The position numbers and the translations under genes are program-made. From contig NZ_CP100604.1 in the NCBI RefSeq assembly GCF_031202265.1, forward strand, positions 4,694,501 through 4,758,500: a stretch of DNA of 64,000 nt, read 5' to 3'. This document shows, one piece after another, positions 52,362 through 60,665 of the stretch (position 1 is its first letter; every line of letters begins with the position of its first letter). The notes under the pieces are model-generated. The model was not told where the DNA came from, made no database searches, and saw only the letters and a list, made by a program, of their open reading frames with translations. The stretch comes from Bradyrhizobium sp. Ash2021. Lineage in GTDB: Bacteria; Pseudomonadota; Alphaproteobacteria; Rhizobiales; Xanthobacteraceae.

Positions 52362-53240
52362 TCAGGCGCCGGCCCGCGCCGGAACCGGACTATTCGGTTT
52401 CAGGTTCAAGAGATTGCCCATCAGGATGAGCGCGGCGCCAAGCACCGTGAACAGGTCGAGCCGTTCCGAATAGATCAGCCAGCCCACGGTTGCGGTCAGC
52501 GGGACCCGCAGGAAATCCATCGGGATCACCACCGTCGCGTCGGCATGTAGCATCGCGCGCGCCATGCAGTAGTGGGAGAAAGTGCCGCAAAACGCGATCA
52601 CGACGACCCAGCCCCAGATGTAGGCCGGCGGCCAGGTCCAGACATAGAGCGCGGGGAAAAATCCCGCCGCCGTCTGCACCACCAGCATCCAGAAGATGAT
52701 CGCCAGCGTCTGTTCGGTTCGGGTCAGCGACTTGACCACGGCGATCGAGATACCGAAGCCGACGGCCGCGGCGAGCGCGATCAACTGGCCCGGGTTGATC
52801 TCGCCGGTGGCGGGACGGACGATCACGATCACGCCGACCAGGCCGAGCGCGATCGCCACGATCTTCCAGCCCGTCATGCGTTCACCGAGAAAGAATGCGG
52901 CCAGGATCGCGGTCCAGATCGGCATGGTGAATTCGATCGCCACCACCTGGCCGATCGGGATCAGCGTCAGCGCGAAGAACCAGCCGAGCTGCGAGGCGTA
53001 ATGGAGCAAGTTGCGCGCGATATGCACGTGGACCCGCGCGGTCTTCACCACGGAAAATCCGCCGTTGATCCGGATCAGGGGGTACAGCATCAAGAGGCCG
53101 AGGATCGAGCGCATCTCCATCAGCTGAAACACGTTGAGTTCACGCATGCCCTCGCGGCCCGCGACCGCCACGATCAGCATTAGAGCGAGCCAGCCCGCCA
53201 TCCACAGCGCGGCCATCGATTTGGATTGTGTGCGGTCCAT
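52362..53240 (-). CDS. DMT-superfamily (EamA) transporter
   Basis: 292 residues with ten predicted membrane helices arranged as two EamA repeats. The conserved repeat ends are FFLGERMTGWKIVAIALGLVG in the first half and YSERLDLFTVLGAALILMGNL in the second. Members export or import small metabolites across the inner membrane; the substrate is not predictable. It stands alone, and no ribosome-binding site is apparent before the ATG. Confidence 0.88.
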   Translation of the reverse strand: MDRTQSKSMAALWMAGWLALMLIVAVAGREGMRELNVFQLMEMRSILGLLMLYPLIRINGGFSVVKTARVHVHIARNLLHYASQLGWFFALTLIPIGQVVAIEFTMPIWTAILAAFFLGERMTGWKIVAIALGLVGVIVIVRPATGEINPGQLIALAAAVGFGISIAVVKSLTRTEQTLAIIFWMLVVQTAAGFFPALYVWTWPPAYIWGWVVVIAFCGTFSHYCMARAMLHADATVVIPMDFLRVPLTATVGWLIYSERLDLFTVLGAALILMGNLLNLKPNSPVPARAGA

Positions 53241-53397
53241 CGGCGGAGGAAATACCGGCTGGTCAACGAGGGGAGGCCGGTATCGGCGAGTTGAGGCTGA
53301 TTTGCAACGCGCAAATGTGCTGACGCAGTGATGCGCGTTTCAATTTCGCGGTGGGATTGGCCGTTCGATTGATGCTAAGCATCGGCTGACTTTACTC

Positions 53398-53538
53398 GTC
53401 ATTCTGGGCGATGCGAAGCATCGAACCCGGAATCTCGAGATTCCGGGTCTGGTCCATCCAAGTCGGCTGTTGCCGACTTGGACACCAATATTGCTGAACT
53501 CGGGTAAACCCGAGTTCAGTGGACCATCCCGGAATGAC
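53398..53538. repeat. GTCATTC-GGG modular nested-hairpin repeat, long form
   Basis: Outer arms GTCATTCTGGG / CCCGGAATGAC enclose CGATGCGAAGCATCG, GAATCTCGAGATTC, an AAGTCGGC / GCCGACTT hairpin and CTGAACTCGGGTAAACCCGAGTTCAG folded on itself; TGGTCCA and TGGACCA also pair across the middle. It fills most of the gap upstream of the RidA gene and ends 25 bases before its start. Confidence 0.88.
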
Positions 53539-53563
53539 AATGAAAATTGGGAGGACTTTGCTG

Positions 53564-53962
53564 ATGCGTATCCTGCAACCGGCCGAGTGGTCGAAACCCC
53601 GCGGCTTTTCGCACGGCGTCGAGGTCGACGGTCCCGGCAAATGGATCGTGCTCGCGGGCCAGACCGGCGGCGACGAGAAGGGCGAGTATCCGCCTGACAT
53701 GGCCGCCCAGGTCGGCACCGCGCTGACGCGGATCATCAAGCTGCTCGGCGAGGCCGGCGCAGGGCCCGAGCACATCGTCCGCCTGACCTGGTATTTGACC
53801 AGCCGCAGCGAATACGAAGCGGCCGGCGCCGGCATCGGCGCAGCCTGGAAGGAGACGCTCGGGCGCAACTTCCCGCCATCGACGCTGCTCTACATCGACG
53901 GACTTGTCGATGTCAGGGCCAAGGTCGAAATCGAAGTCACCGCTTACGTGCCCAAAGTATAG
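53564..53962 (+). CDS. RidA family (YjgF/YER057c/UK114) protein
   Basis: 132 residues of the RidA fold, whose best-known members deaminate reactive enamine/imine intermediates made by PLP enzymes. Characteristic segments are KWIVLAGQTGGDEKG, the RIIKLLGEAGAGPEHIVRL helix and LLYIDGLVDVRAKVEIEVTA. The Arg of the classic active site is not obvious, so imine deaminase activity is uncertain. GGGAGG about ten bases before ATG 53564 decides the start. Confidence 0.85.
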   Translation: MRILQPAEWSKPRGFSHGVEVDGPGKWIVLAGQTGGDEKGEYPPDMAAQVGTALTRIIKLLGEAGAGPEHIVRLTWYLTSRSEYEAAGAGIGAAWKETLGRNFPPSTLLYIDGLVDVRAKVEIEVTAYVPKV

Positions 53963-53995
53963 AAGGCACAGGAAAAGCCAGAGAGAGTTTCATCA

Positions 53996-54196
53996 ATGAC
54001 CAATCGATCCACTGCTGCGGATTATGTCACGGCCTTCGCCACCGGTTGGCCCGAGAACCAACCCGACATCATGGTGCTTTCGCTGACCACGCACAAAGGC
54101 GTGCAGGACTTTGCGTTCAACAAGGAACAGGCCCTGTTAATCGCGAGAACCATCAAGGAAACCGCGGCGAAGCTGGCGAAACCCAAAACGAGCTAG
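53996..54196 (+). CDS. Small protein of unknown function downstream of RidA
   Basis: 66 residues, beginning MTNRSTAADYVTAFATGWPE, with a central HKGVQDFAFNKEQALLIARTI and a Lys-rich end. GAGAG lies upstream of the ATG. No family is recognised. It is probably co-transcribed with the RidA gene 33 bases upstream. Confidence 0.6.
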   Translation: MTNRSTAADYVTAFATGWPENQPDIMVLSLTTHKGVQDFAFNKEQALLIARTIKETAAKLAKPKTS

Positions 54197-54251
54197 TGAC
54201 CGATCGACCGAATTGCGCCCCGGGCTTTGCCCGTGGGCGCAATTGGAGCGC

Positions 54252-54806
54252 TTATTTCGAAAGCGCCATATGGACGGATCTGAACACGCTGTCGGCACTC
54301 ATGTCGACCGTCTGCTTGTTGCCTGCGGTTCGCAGCGAAATCCTGGCATTGAACGCGGCCGCGCTGGCCACAACCTGGAAGTTGCCGCCGCCGCCGCGGC
54401 CCTGCAGGCTGCCGCCGATGTTGCGGCTGCTCTCGGTCCAGTTTCCGGAGACCGCGCCGCCCTCGGCGACCACGTTAGCCGCGAGGTTGAACTTATAGGC
54501 GTCGCTGGCGCAGGTGAGGCTCATCTCCATGTTGGGCCCGATGACCCGATAGATCGCGCGGCAACGGATGCGCTCGCTCGACCCATCGTCCAGCGTGACG
54601 GTGCCGCCACCGGACCAGCTGCCGGCCATGCCCGCGAACGGGTTGGACTGGGCGTGGCTGGTTGAGGCGGTGAAGGCCATCATGCAAAACGCGACGGCTG
54701 CCAATATCAGCCGCCGCGTATGGGCAAAGAGTTCCGACGTTCGGCTCGTCTTACTGGCGGGATGCTTCCCACCGACCGCTACAAGGTACACCAGCTGATG
54801 CCCCAT
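54252..54806 (-). CDS. Exported protein of unknown function
   Basis: About 184 residues; a hydrophobic signal-like segment (LILAAVAFCMMAFTASTSHA) starts some 30 residues in, then NPFAGMAGSWSGGGTVTLDD, CRAIYRV and LTCASDAYKFNL. The mature part is likely a small beta-sandwich. ATG 54806 has GGGGA seven bases upstream, but this start overlaps the preceding gene by 56 bases, and a shorter form beginning closer to the signal peptide is possible. Its function is unknown. Confidence 0.6.
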   Translation of the reverse strand: MGHQLVYLVAVGGKHPASKTSRTSELFAHTRRLILAAVAFCMMAFTASTSHAQSNPFAGMAGSWSGGGTVTLDDGSSERIRCRAIYRVIGPNMEMSLTCASDAYKFNLAANVVAEGGAVSGNWTESSRNIGGSLQGRGGGGNFQVVASAAAFNARISLRTAGNKQTVDMSADSVFRSVHMALSK

Positions 54807-55110
54807 TCCATTTCCCCGATCCGGAGTTGCCACTGAGTTGACCGTTCGCATATGCACCATTGATCGAGACTCGCACAAGTCCCCCGCTTCCGACGCTGCC
54901 GGAGACCGGGGCGCCGGAGGCCGAAACCTTGCCCTCGGTGACGGTCAAGGTTGAAGTGGTCTGCGCATCGCAACTGCCGGTCTTGGTGACGACCGTGACC
55001 TGCCAAAGGCCGTCATAGGGCTGCTGGGCGGAAGCCGGAGCCGCCGCAAGGGCCGCCGCTGAGGCGAGGAACGAGGCAAAAAACAGGTCGCTAATGCGAT
55101 TGTGGCGCAT
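54751..55110 (-). CDS. Small exported protein of unknown function
   Basis: 119 residues with a signal peptide (hydrophobic run ending AAAPASAQQ) and a mature domain of about 90 residues: YDGLWQVTVVTKTGSCDAQ, VTEGKVSASGAPVSGSVG and a closing VPCSGRWEASRQ, with two Cys that could pair. It resembles small secreted proteins common in Bradyrhizobium. AGGGA nine bases before the ATG supports the start. It is the first gene of a two-gene unit. Confidence 0.7.
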   Translation of the reverse strand: MRHNRISDLFFASFLASAAALAAAPASAQQPYDGLWQVTVVTKTGSCDAQTTSTLTVTEGKVSASGAPVSGSVGSGGLVRVSINGAYANGQLSGNSGSGKWNGASAGVPCSGRWEASRQ

Positions 55111-55308
55111 GGATCAAATCCCTGACAAATGTGTGTGATGAGGCGCCTTATCCGGGCACAATGTGTTCAAACTTTGGTGCGGCGCAGCAACACAGAAAGT
55201 TCCTGTGAACTCAAACACCTCAAGGTGAATCTGGTTCCGGGCCGGGAACAGAAAACTCGTCGTCGGCGAAAGATTCGCGAAAATTCGCGGGCATTGGCGT
55301 CGAAAAGC

Positions 55309-55908
55309 CTAGTGTTTACCATCGCCCAGGCTTGGGGCGTTGGTTGCAAACTGCTCGTCCTGCGGCTTGGCCGGCAGGGTTTTGTGGATTTTGGCGTAGT
55401 CGATGACGTCGCCGAGCAGTTTTTGGCCGAGCGGCGCCAGCGCGCGCTCCCATAATTCGCGGGCGGTCTCGCCCTTCTTGACGAAGACCCACTCCTGGGC
55501 CGCGATCGCGCCGGCATCCATCCGGTCCGCGAGGTGGTAGACGCTGCCGCCGGCGATGGGGTCGCCTTCCTTGATGGTCCATTCGATCGCCGCGATGCCA
55601 CGATGGCGGGGCAGCAGCGAGGGGTGATAGCCGATGCCGCCGAGTTTGGCGGCGGCCAACGCCTCCCGGGTGACCCGGGCATGACTGTGCGCGGTCACGA
55701 TCAGGTCGGTATTGGGAGCGATCTCCGAGGCTGCGACGAATTTGGGGTTGGCCTGGACGACAACCTCGATCCCGGCGGCTTTGGCGGACGCGGCCAGCCG
55801 GTCTTCGCCGTCGTGAACGACAACCCTGACGATGTCGACGCCGTGTTGCCGCAGCGTGTTCAGTGTCGTCACGCCGAAATGGCGGGAGCCGACCAGGGTA
55901 ATCCGCAT
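55309..55908 (-). CDS. Formyltransferase-family protein (formyl-transferase N-terminal domain)
   Basis: 199 residues containing only the formyltetrahydrofolate-dependent transferase domain. It has the opening ITLVGSRHFGVTTLNTLRQH, then GGIGYHPSLLPRHRGIAAIEW, the folate-binding HPSLLP motif with its His, and DAGAIAAQEWV. The usual catalytic Asn of the N-x-H...D triad is not evident (Tyr occupies the position before HPS), so activity is uncertain. It is shorter than methionyl-tRNA formyltransferase, which has a further C-terminal domain. ATG 55908 is used because homology begins there. Confidence 0.75.
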   Translation of the reverse strand: MRITLVGSRHFGVTTLNTLRQHGVDIVRVVVHDGEDRLAASAKAAGIEVVVQANPKFVAASEIAPNTDLIVTAHSHARVTREALAAAKLGGIGYHPSLLPRHRGIAAIEWTIKEGDPIAGGSVYHLADRMDAGAIAAQEWVFVKKGETARELWERALAPLGQKLLGDVIDYAKIHKTLPAKPQDEQFATNAPSLGDGKH

Positions 55909-56160
55909 GTTGTGCTGTCCGTTATGATCGAAACTTCGTGCCCGTCGATAACACGTCGCCTGCATCTGTCACGCCGCCGGCCCTCCGCGCAGCGGGTTAT
56001 CAACAGCGCGCACCGGGCGGGGCTGAACGCGGCGGCCGGCGAGGCGTAGCCGGCACGTTGAGGCGATCCAGGCCGGCGCCCCGGTTGGCCATGAAAATAT
56101 GCGGCGGCCGCAGGCTTTTTGACAATGGCAAAACTGTGTTGCTGCCCTTGATTGCTTCGG
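55909..56160. other. Non-coding region
   Basis: No gene recognised. It precedes a short frame that looks like the last strand of a lost outer-membrane protein. Confidence 0.4.
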
Positions 56161-56205
56161 GACGTGCACACCGTCAAGGCGGGCACCAACTATCGCTTCG
56201 GCTGG
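56161..56205 (+). pseudogene. Relic of an outer-membrane beta-barrel C-terminus
   Basis: Bases 56161-56205 encode DVHTVKAGTNYRFGW, strikingly like the last strand of Omp25-type barrels (compare VRVNYRWGGP in this window). The upstream sequence does not continue the barrel, and the frame runs on past the natural end. It is probably the 3' remnant of a deleted porin-like gene. Confidence 0.45.
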
Positions 56206-56233
56206 CTGCAGCAGCCGCGACCGCGCCAGCCAT

Positions 56234-56476
56234 TCAGGCGAGAATGCGAAGCTCGGGTTTGCTGAAGGTGCGGGCGGAACGGTTGACCGGCTGGGACCGG
56301 CGCTCCGCGGCCTTTTGCAGATAGGATCGCAGGTCGGCGCTACACTGCTTCATCTGGTTGCGCAGTTCGCGGCGGGTAAAGGCGGTGAGGGTTGGATCGC
56401 CCAATTGCTGCCAGGCCGCCCGTAACCGCTGCTGCAGCGCGTGTATCTCCTGATCGACGATGTCGGGCTCTGTCAT
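56234..56476 (-). CDS. Small helical protein of unknown function
   Basis: 80 residues, almost entirely helical: MTEPDIVDQEIHALQQRLRA, then a basic stretch FTRRELRNQMKQCSADLRSYL. It has one Cys and no signal peptide. No family is recognised. It is probably cytoplasmic. Confidence 0.6.
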   Translation of the reverse strand: MTEPDIVDQEIHALQQRLRAAWQQLGDPTLTAFTRRELRNQMKQCSADLRSYLQKAAERRSQPVNRSARTFSKPELRILA

Positions 56477-56607
56477 TCCGGTGGAATCTCAAAGCGTGAT
56501 CGCGTCGGGATTAATGCTGATTCTCGATCCGATGCCCATCCCCGGAAGATTGCGGGCGGGAACAAGCGGCTTATATCATCGTTGGGCTTGCGGTTTGGAG
56601 CGTTTCA

Positions 56608-57030
56608 ATGTCCAGCAGTTCGGCGATCGTTCTCACCTTGTTGTTTGGCAGTTTGATCGCATCCCCCGAAACCTTGGCGCAAGGCGTGACGCTGGCGCAG
56701 CTAACGCCGCCCGCGGGTTCGGCCGGCGCAGGCAATTCACCCATCAGCGGCGTGCCGTTCGGGCCGGCCAATCCCAGCGTGCTCAGCGACCCCAGCGGGA
56801 TCGGCAATGCGTCGAGGCTGCCGCCGCTCGGTACCAATACCCCGGCGCCCATCATTCCCGCACCCGCAATCGCATCGCCCCGGCCCACCACAACGCCGGT
56901 CGTGGGCGCGTCACAGCAGATAATCATCCCGGTTCAGACGGACTCACGCAGGAGGCCGTCCCGCGGCCGCGGTCGCGGCCGTGACCAAGCGCAAGTCAGC
57001 AAGTTCACGGGCATCTGCCGGGGGTGTTAG
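56608..57030 (+). CDS. Exported proline-rich protein of unknown function
   Basis: 140 residues: a signal peptide (MSSSSAIVLTLLFGSLIASP) and a low-complexity Pro/Ala/Gly/Thr-rich mature part with a basic Arg/Gly stretch (RRRPSRGRGRGR) near the end, finishing TGICRGC. GGAG eight bases before the ATG supports it. The frame on the opposite strand lacks a signal peptide and was not chosen. Its function is unknown. Confidence 0.6.
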   Translation: MSSSSAIVLTLLFGSLIASPETLAQGVTLAQLTPPAGSAGAGNSPISGVPFGPANPSVLSDPSGIGNASRLPPLGTNTPAPIIPAPAIASPRPTTTPVVGASQQIIIPVQTDSRRRPSRGRGRGRDQAQVSKFTGICRGC

Positions 57031-57235
57031 AGCTTAGGGGCCGCTGAGAGTCTGACTCAAGATGCGATGCCCGATGTTCCGCTGGGTGAATTTTCGCCAA
57101 AAAGTTCGCTCAGTTTGATCGGGCCATTCCGGGGGCATCCCATGGTCTGGCCGAGCCTGATGGAATGTCGTGCGGCAACGTCGTGCACCGGGGATCGCTT
57201 GGTCACGACGACTAGAACGTGGGGAGGGCCGGGCA

Positions 57236-57493
57236 TTGTCAAAAAAGGGCATTACAGGCCACGACGAATGGGTGGTCACCGAGGCTTTGGCGACGGCACT
57301 GGTCGCGCTGGAGCAGCTCCCGCCGAAGCACCAGCCGCGTCCCCATATGGAGGACATCAAGAAGCTGTTGGTGGCGGGTTGCCAGCCCGGCGCGATGCCG
57401 CTGCATCTGGCGCAGGCAAAGTGCAGGCTGTTTCCGGACAAGGATCCGCTGACCATCTACCGCGAATACGGCCTTGAGGACGGCCAAGGCTGA
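57236..57493 (+). CDS. Small protein of unknown function
   Basis: 85 residues starting at TTG 57236, chosen because the strong GGGGAGGG lies seven bases upstream. The sequence is a helical pair (VVTEALATALVALEQLPPKH; MEDIKKLLVAGCQPGAMPLH) followed by CRLFPDKDPLTIYREYGLED. It ends 25 bases before the convergent helicase stop. It looks like a conserved Bradyrhizobium protein, but no function is known. Confidence 0.65.
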   Translation: MSKKGITGHDEWVVTEALATALVALEQLPPKHQPRPHMEDIKKLLVAGCQPGAMPLHLAQAKCRLFPDKDPLTIYREYGLEDGQG

Positions 57494-57518
57494 GCCAAGG
57501 CTGAATGGAGCTCCGCGG

Positions 57519-59576
57519 TCAGCGCCACATACCGCGCATGCGGGCGCCGATATCGATGCGCGGTCCCTGGTTGGCCGCGCGCGCCGCGGCCGCGGAGGCC
57601 GGCGGCCAATTGGTCCGCTCGAACATCGGCAGCAGGGATTCTGAAATGAAGCGGGACCGTGAGGCGTAGACGTGGCGGTCGCCGAGTGAATTCTGGCCGT
57701 GAGTGAAGAAGCGTTGCGGCACAATGAGGTGCAGATCGTCCTTGGCGCGGGTCATGGCGACATAAAGCAATCGCCGCTCCTCCTCCAGTTCCGCCGAAGT
57801 GCCCGCGCCCAGATCGGACGGCATGCAGCCGTCGACCACGTTCATCACGAACACCGACTTCCACTCCTGACCTTTGGCCGAGTGAATCGTCGACAGGATC
57901 AGATAATCCTCGTCGAGCAGGGGCACGCCGGCCTGGTCGCTGGTGGCGTCCGGCGGATCGAGCGTGAGCTCGGTCAGGAACCGTTCGCGCGAGGGATAGC
58001 CGGCCGCGATCTGCTCGAGCTGGATCAGATCGGCGCGGCGAACCTCGGCGTCTTCGTGAATGCGATCCAGATGCGGCTCGTACCAGAGTCTCGCGCGCTC
58101 GAGATCGGCGGGCCATTCGCCATAGCGCAGATTGCCGACCGCCTCGGTGAAGTCGCGCCAGTCCGCGCCGGCGCGGGGCGGCGACGGCAGGCCGCACAGT
58201 GCTGCAAGCGGATCGGCGGCCTCACTCATGAGGTCGAGCACGCGCTGCGCCGACGCCGGTCCCACGCCCGGCAACAGATGCAGGATCCGGAAGCCTGCGA
58301 CACGGTCGCGGGGATTTTCCACGAACCGAAGCAGGGCCAGCATGTCCTTGACGTGGGCGGCGTCGAGAAATTTCAACCCGCCGAATTTCACGAAGGGAAT
58401 GTTGCGGCGGGTCAACTCGATCTCGAGCGGACCGCTGTGCGAAGAGGTGCGGAACAGCACGGCCTGCTGCTTCAGCAGCGATCCTTCCTCGCGATTTTCA
58501 AGCACGCGTTCGACGATGTAGCGCGCCTGGTCGGCCTCATCGCGCACCGCGACCAGTTGCGGCTTTCGCGTCGAGGCGCGATCGGTCCAGAGGTTCTTGG
58601 TGAAGCGCTCCCTGGCCAGCCCAATGACGCCGTTGGCGGCGGACAGGATCGGCTGCGTCGAACGGTAGTTGCGATCGAGGGTGACGATTTCTGCGTTTGG
58701 GCTGAACTGGCCAGGAAAATCCAGAATGTTGCGCACGGTCGCGGCGCGAAACGAGTAGATCGATTGCGCGTCGTCGCCGACAACCGTCAGTCCGCGTCCG
58801 CCGGGCTTGAGCGCCAGCAGGATCGACGATTGCAGACGGTTGGTGTCCTGATATTCGTCGACCATCACGTGATCGAAGCGCGAGCCGATCTCTTCCGCCA
58901 GCGCAGGCTCCGCCATCGTCTGCGCCCAGTAGAGCAGCAGATCGTCGTAATCGAGCACGTTCTGCTTCTGCTTCGCGTCGACATAGGCTGCGAATAATTG
59001 TTTCAGTTCGCTCGACCAGCCGGCGCACCATGGAAAGAACTGCCCCAGCACCTGTTCGATCGAGATTTCCGCATTGACGCAACGCGAATAGATCGCAAGG
59101 CAGGTGCCCTTGGTGGGAAAACGCTTCTCGGTTTTCGATCGTCCCTGCTCGTGCCGGACCAGGTTCATCAGGTCGGCGGAATCCTCGCGGTCGTGGATCG
59201 TAAAGGCGGGATCGAGACCGATCCGCTCGGCATATTCGCGCAGCAGCCGCGCGCCGATGCCGTGAAATGTGCCGGCCCAGTTCAGCGCGTCGGTCATGAC
59301 CCCGGCCTCGTCGCCGAGCACTTTGCGGGCGATGCGTTCGACGCGCGTGGTCATTTCGGCGGCCGCCCGGCGCGAGAATGTCATCAGGAGGATCCGCCGC
59401 GGATCCGCGCCATGGATGATCAGATGCGCGACGCGGTGGGCGAGGGTGTTGGTCTTGCCAGATCCGGCGCCGGCGATGACGAGAAGCGGCGGTCCTGCCG
59501 AGGCATCCGTTCCCACGCCATGCTCGACCGCGCGCCGTTGTTCGGGATTGAGGCTTGAAAGGTAGGCTGCGGGCAC
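57519..59576 (-). CDS. UvrD/Rep-family ATP-dependent DNA helicase
   Basis: 685 residues of superfamily 1A. The Q-motif LNPEQRRAVEHG and Walker A IAGAGSGKTNTLAHR are followed by Ia TFSRRAAAEM, II VDEYQDTN, III VVGDDAQSIYSFRAA, IV LDRNYRST, V LSTIHSAKGQEW and VI LLYVAMTRAKDDLHL. All motifs are intact. It unwinds DNA in repair or replication restart. It is shorter than the main UvrD, so is probably a second family member. It starts at GTG 59576; a degenerate LexA-like box lies 40 bases upstream. Confidence 0.93.
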   Translation of the reverse strand: MPAAYLSSLNPEQRRAVEHGVGTDASAGPPLLVIAGAGSGKTNTLAHRVAHLIIHGADPRRILLMTFSRRAAAEMTTRVERIARKVLGDEAGVMTDALNWAGTFHGIGARLLREYAERIGLDPAFTIHDREDSADLMNLVRHEQGRSKTEKRFPTKGTCLAIYSRCVNAEISIEQVLGQFFPWCAGWSSELKQLFAAYVDAKQKQNVLDYDDLLLYWAQTMAEPALAEEIGSRFDHVMVDEYQDTNRLQSSILLALKPGGRGLTVVGDDAQSIYSFRAATVRNILDFPGQFSPNAEIVTLDRNYRSTQPILSAANGVIGLARERFTKNLWTDRASTRKPQLVAVRDEADQARYIVERVLENREEGSLLKQQAVLFRTSSHSGPLEIELTRRNIPFVKFGGLKFLDAAHVKDMLALLRFVENPRDRVAGFRILHLLPGVGPASAQRVLDLMSEAADPLAALCGLPSPPRAGADWRDFTEAVGNLRYGEWPADLERARLWYEPHLDRIHEDAEVRRADLIQLEQIAAGYPSRERFLTELTLDPPDATSDQAGVPLLDEDYLILSTIHSAKGQEWKSVFVMNVVDGCMPSDLGAGTSAELEEERRLLYVAMTRAKDDLHLIVPQRFFTHGQNSLGDRHVYASRSRFISESLLPMFERTNWPPASAAAARAANQGPRIDIGARMRGMWR

Positions 59577-59615
59577 CGTCGAATCATTCCTGACATGGGC
59601 GCCGGAGACTCGCCG

Positions 59616-59630
59616 TTTCTCGTTTTGTTC
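59616..59630. promoter_or_regulatory. Degenerate LexA-like box before the helicase gene
   Basis: On the helicase strand it reads GAAC-N7-GAAA, one mismatch from GAAC-N7-GAAC, and lies 40 bases upstream of the start. It is weaker than the boxes at uvrA and ssb. Confidence 0.35.
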
Positions 59631-59720
59631 GCAAGTGGCGGAAGGCGCTGCCTGTATTTGACTCAGTGTCCCAAGCGGAATTTGCCAGGACGGGTATCCT
59701 GATCAGGACGGCCTTCTCGA

Positions 59721-59760
59721 AAACAAAACGGCCCCACCGATGGGGATCACCCGTGAGGCC
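59721..59760 (-). terminator. Probable terminator of the exported-repeat-protein gene
   Basis: On the minus strand CCCCA-TCGG-TGGGG is followed by CCGTTTTGTTTT, a short stem with a T-rich tail. It lies about 140 bases after the stop at 59898. Confidence 0.45.
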
Positions 59761-59897
59761 GCCGATGGCCGGGCCCAAGCGGGGTGCCTGTCCAGTCATC
59801 AATTCCGGATGATTGCATACAACGCGGCAGCCGCAATGGGGTGTTTTACGTATCCGACGTCGTCATCATCGCTTCAACGCAATTCACCCTGCGGTGC

Positions 59898-60302
59898 TTA
59901 ATAGTAGCGGCGCCTCGGACGACGTTCGTAATAATCGTCATCGTCATATTGGGGACCGCGATAGATCCGGCCCTGTTGAAATTGCTGTGGCACCGTGCCG
60001 TTGGGGTAACAGAGGCCATCCCGAATATCGACGTCGGCACCGTTGCCGCACGGTACTGGGTATCTGCCACCGCGATACACGGGCCCCGGATATCGCCGGG
60101 CTGCCTGATCTTGTGGAGCGAGATAACCGTTGGGGTAGCAGAGCCCGTCACGCGCACTGAGATCGAAACCGTCCCCACACGGCGGCGGATGCGCATAGAC
60201 CCGGTACTGCGTTTGAGTCACGAAGGCTTCGCCTTGGCTCGGCGTGCGGACGGGACCGCCCAGTTGAGCAATGAGCGCGACGGCGGCAAGGCTCACGAAC
60301 AT
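59898..60302 (-). CDS. Exported protein with two internal CG-G-D...RDGLCYPNG repeats
   Basis: 134 residues: a signal-like N terminus (MFVSLAAVALIAQLGGPVRT), then two ~45-residue repeats. Each has Pro-Cys-Gly-x-Gly, an Asp four to five residues on, and RDGLCYPNG (CGDGFDLSARDGLCYPNG and CGNGADVDIRDGLCYPNG), so each carries two Cys that could pair. The C terminus is Asp/Tyr then Arg-rich (DDDDYYERRPRRRYY). A GGGGGG-rich ribosome-binding site precedes the ATG. Its function is unknown; it is likely periplasmic or surface-associated. Confidence 0.7.
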   Translation of the reverse strand: MFVSLAAVALIAQLGGPVRTPSQGEAFVTQTQYRVYAHPPPCGDGFDLSARDGLCYPNGYLAPQDQAARRYPGPVYRGGRYPVPCGNGADVDIRDGLCYPNGTVPQQFQQGRIYRGPQYDDDDYYERRPRRRYY

Positions 60303-60512
60303 ATTTTACGTTCCCCCCAATGATGACCGGAGCTTCATCCGACGGCAAGTTGCGGTCAAGGCGGCCAAGCGCCACTGCCGGCTCGTGTGCACGCCTTTCG
60401 GACCGGCCAAACGCCCCGCGATAGGGTGCAGCCATGGCCGGGGACGCTATTCCTAGCGGCTTGCGATTTGTTCTCTTTTCGTTCACATTAGGCAAAACCG
60501 CGAGTGAACGTC

Positions 60513-60665
60513 ATGGACGCCGAAAAAGAGCGTGAAATCATTCGTCTGTGGAACCGGCTGCGCCTTCTCGAGCGGGAAGGCCGCGCGACCGCAGCCATTC
60601 GCCGGCAGATTGAAAGAGCCCTGATTGAAAGAGCTCTGGCCGAACGGGAACCGCATGCAGCTTGA
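60513..60665 (+). CDS. 50-residue helical protein
   Basis: MDAEKEREIIRLWNRLRLLE begins a single charged helix ending in a duplicated IERALIERALAER. It overlaps the next small gene by 11 bases, suggesting coupling. No family is recognised, and there is no clear ribosome-binding site. Confidence 0.45.
   Translation: MDAEKEREIIRLWNRLRLLEREGRATAAIRRQIERALIERALAEREPHAA

Larger units (their letters stand above)
59577..59897. other. Divergent/3' intergenic region at the helicase gene
   Basis: This 321-base gap contains the helicase promoter region, a degenerate LexA-like box and a terminator for the gene at 59898. No gene was recognised. Confidence 0.5.

Noticed and set aside
56571..56927. A 118-codon frame antisense to the exported Pro-rich protein
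   Set aside because: The plus-strand frame has a signal peptide and a ribosome-binding site; the antisense frame has neither.
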